DNA of 64,000 nucleotides, from positions 806,001 to 870,000 of the forward strand of contig OZ241850.1 in assembly GCA_965203045.1 (NCBI GenBank), written 5' to 3'. The translations under genes were made by a program, and so were the position numbers. Within the stretch, counting starts at the first letter, position 1, and the number at the start of each line of letters is the position of its first letter. Source of the stretch: G965203045 sp965203045 (GTDB taxonomy: Bacteria; Pseudomonadota; Gammaproteobacteria; PS1; Pseudothioglobaceae). The notes under the pieces were generated by a model. That model saw nothing but the letters and a program-made list of their open reading frames with translations, was not told where the DNA came from and made no database searches. Below, in pieces: positions 63,990 to 64,000 of this stretch.

Positions 63990-64000
63990 TGCTATTACTC

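Overview
The window looks like the chromosome of an AT-rich gammaproteobacterium. The RsxABCD electron-transfer genes, DksA, ErpA, the secA/dciA neighbourhood, folB-folK and the cytochrome-oxidase assembly genes at the right edge all fit that class. A marine sulfur-oxidiser of the SUP05/Thioglobus type, or a related invertebrate symbiont, is plausible from the low GC, the compact overlapping operons and the taurine-type gene pair. That lineage call is inference; no marker in the window settles it. No rRNA, tRNA, CRISPR array, integrase or transposase was seen.

From 1 to about 39.9 kb the window is dense core metabolism. In order: rsxD(partial)-C-B-A and dksA (minus); a HAD phosphatase, ilvA, icd, ibaG, rpmE and hemE (plus); a minus-strand run of two DUF1538 membrane proteins, a P-II-like protein, a CBS protein, a DUF302 protein and oligopeptidase prlC; pabC, queF and pcnB (plus); a decarboxylase plus cysteine dioxygenase pair (minus) that may make hypotaurine; a DUF2007 gene, hemJ, bioD, glmS and a P-II gene (plus); secA (minus) and dciA (plus); queA and a VTT membrane protein (minus); rplY, pth, ychF, gpmI and rpe (plus); hsp20 (minus), mnmG (plus), plsY (minus); an overlapping six-gene operon folB-folK-dsbA-thiD-hisC-Nif3-like (plus); and erpA-gltA (minus). 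Intergenic gaps are short, and several TATAAT boxes sit only 6-9 bases before the start codon, as expected for leaderless transcripts.

From 40.2 to 62.4 kb lie two enormous adjacent plus-strand genes coding for secreted repeat proteins of 4073 and about 3341 residues. This is the accessory and most interesting part. The first carries four copies of a ~710-residue super-repeat. Each copy holds a C-type-lectin-like domain: the first three have the mannose-type EPN sugar motif and the fourth has the galactose-type QPD motif. The second begins with a possible cohesin-like domain and carries two six-bladed NHL propellers, each inserted inside a cadherin-like (CADG/He_PIG) domain. Both proteins contain long arrays of Big2/MBG-type Ig folds and end in the same dockerin-like double EF-hand module. 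A 743-bp stretch is identical between the two genes. Together they may build a giant, possibly cohesin/dockerin-linked, carbohydrate-binding surface fibre.

The last 1.4 kb returns to core genes: a thioredoxin-fold-like membrane-anchored protein and ctaB (haem O synthase), probably the end of a cytochrome c oxidase assembly cluster.
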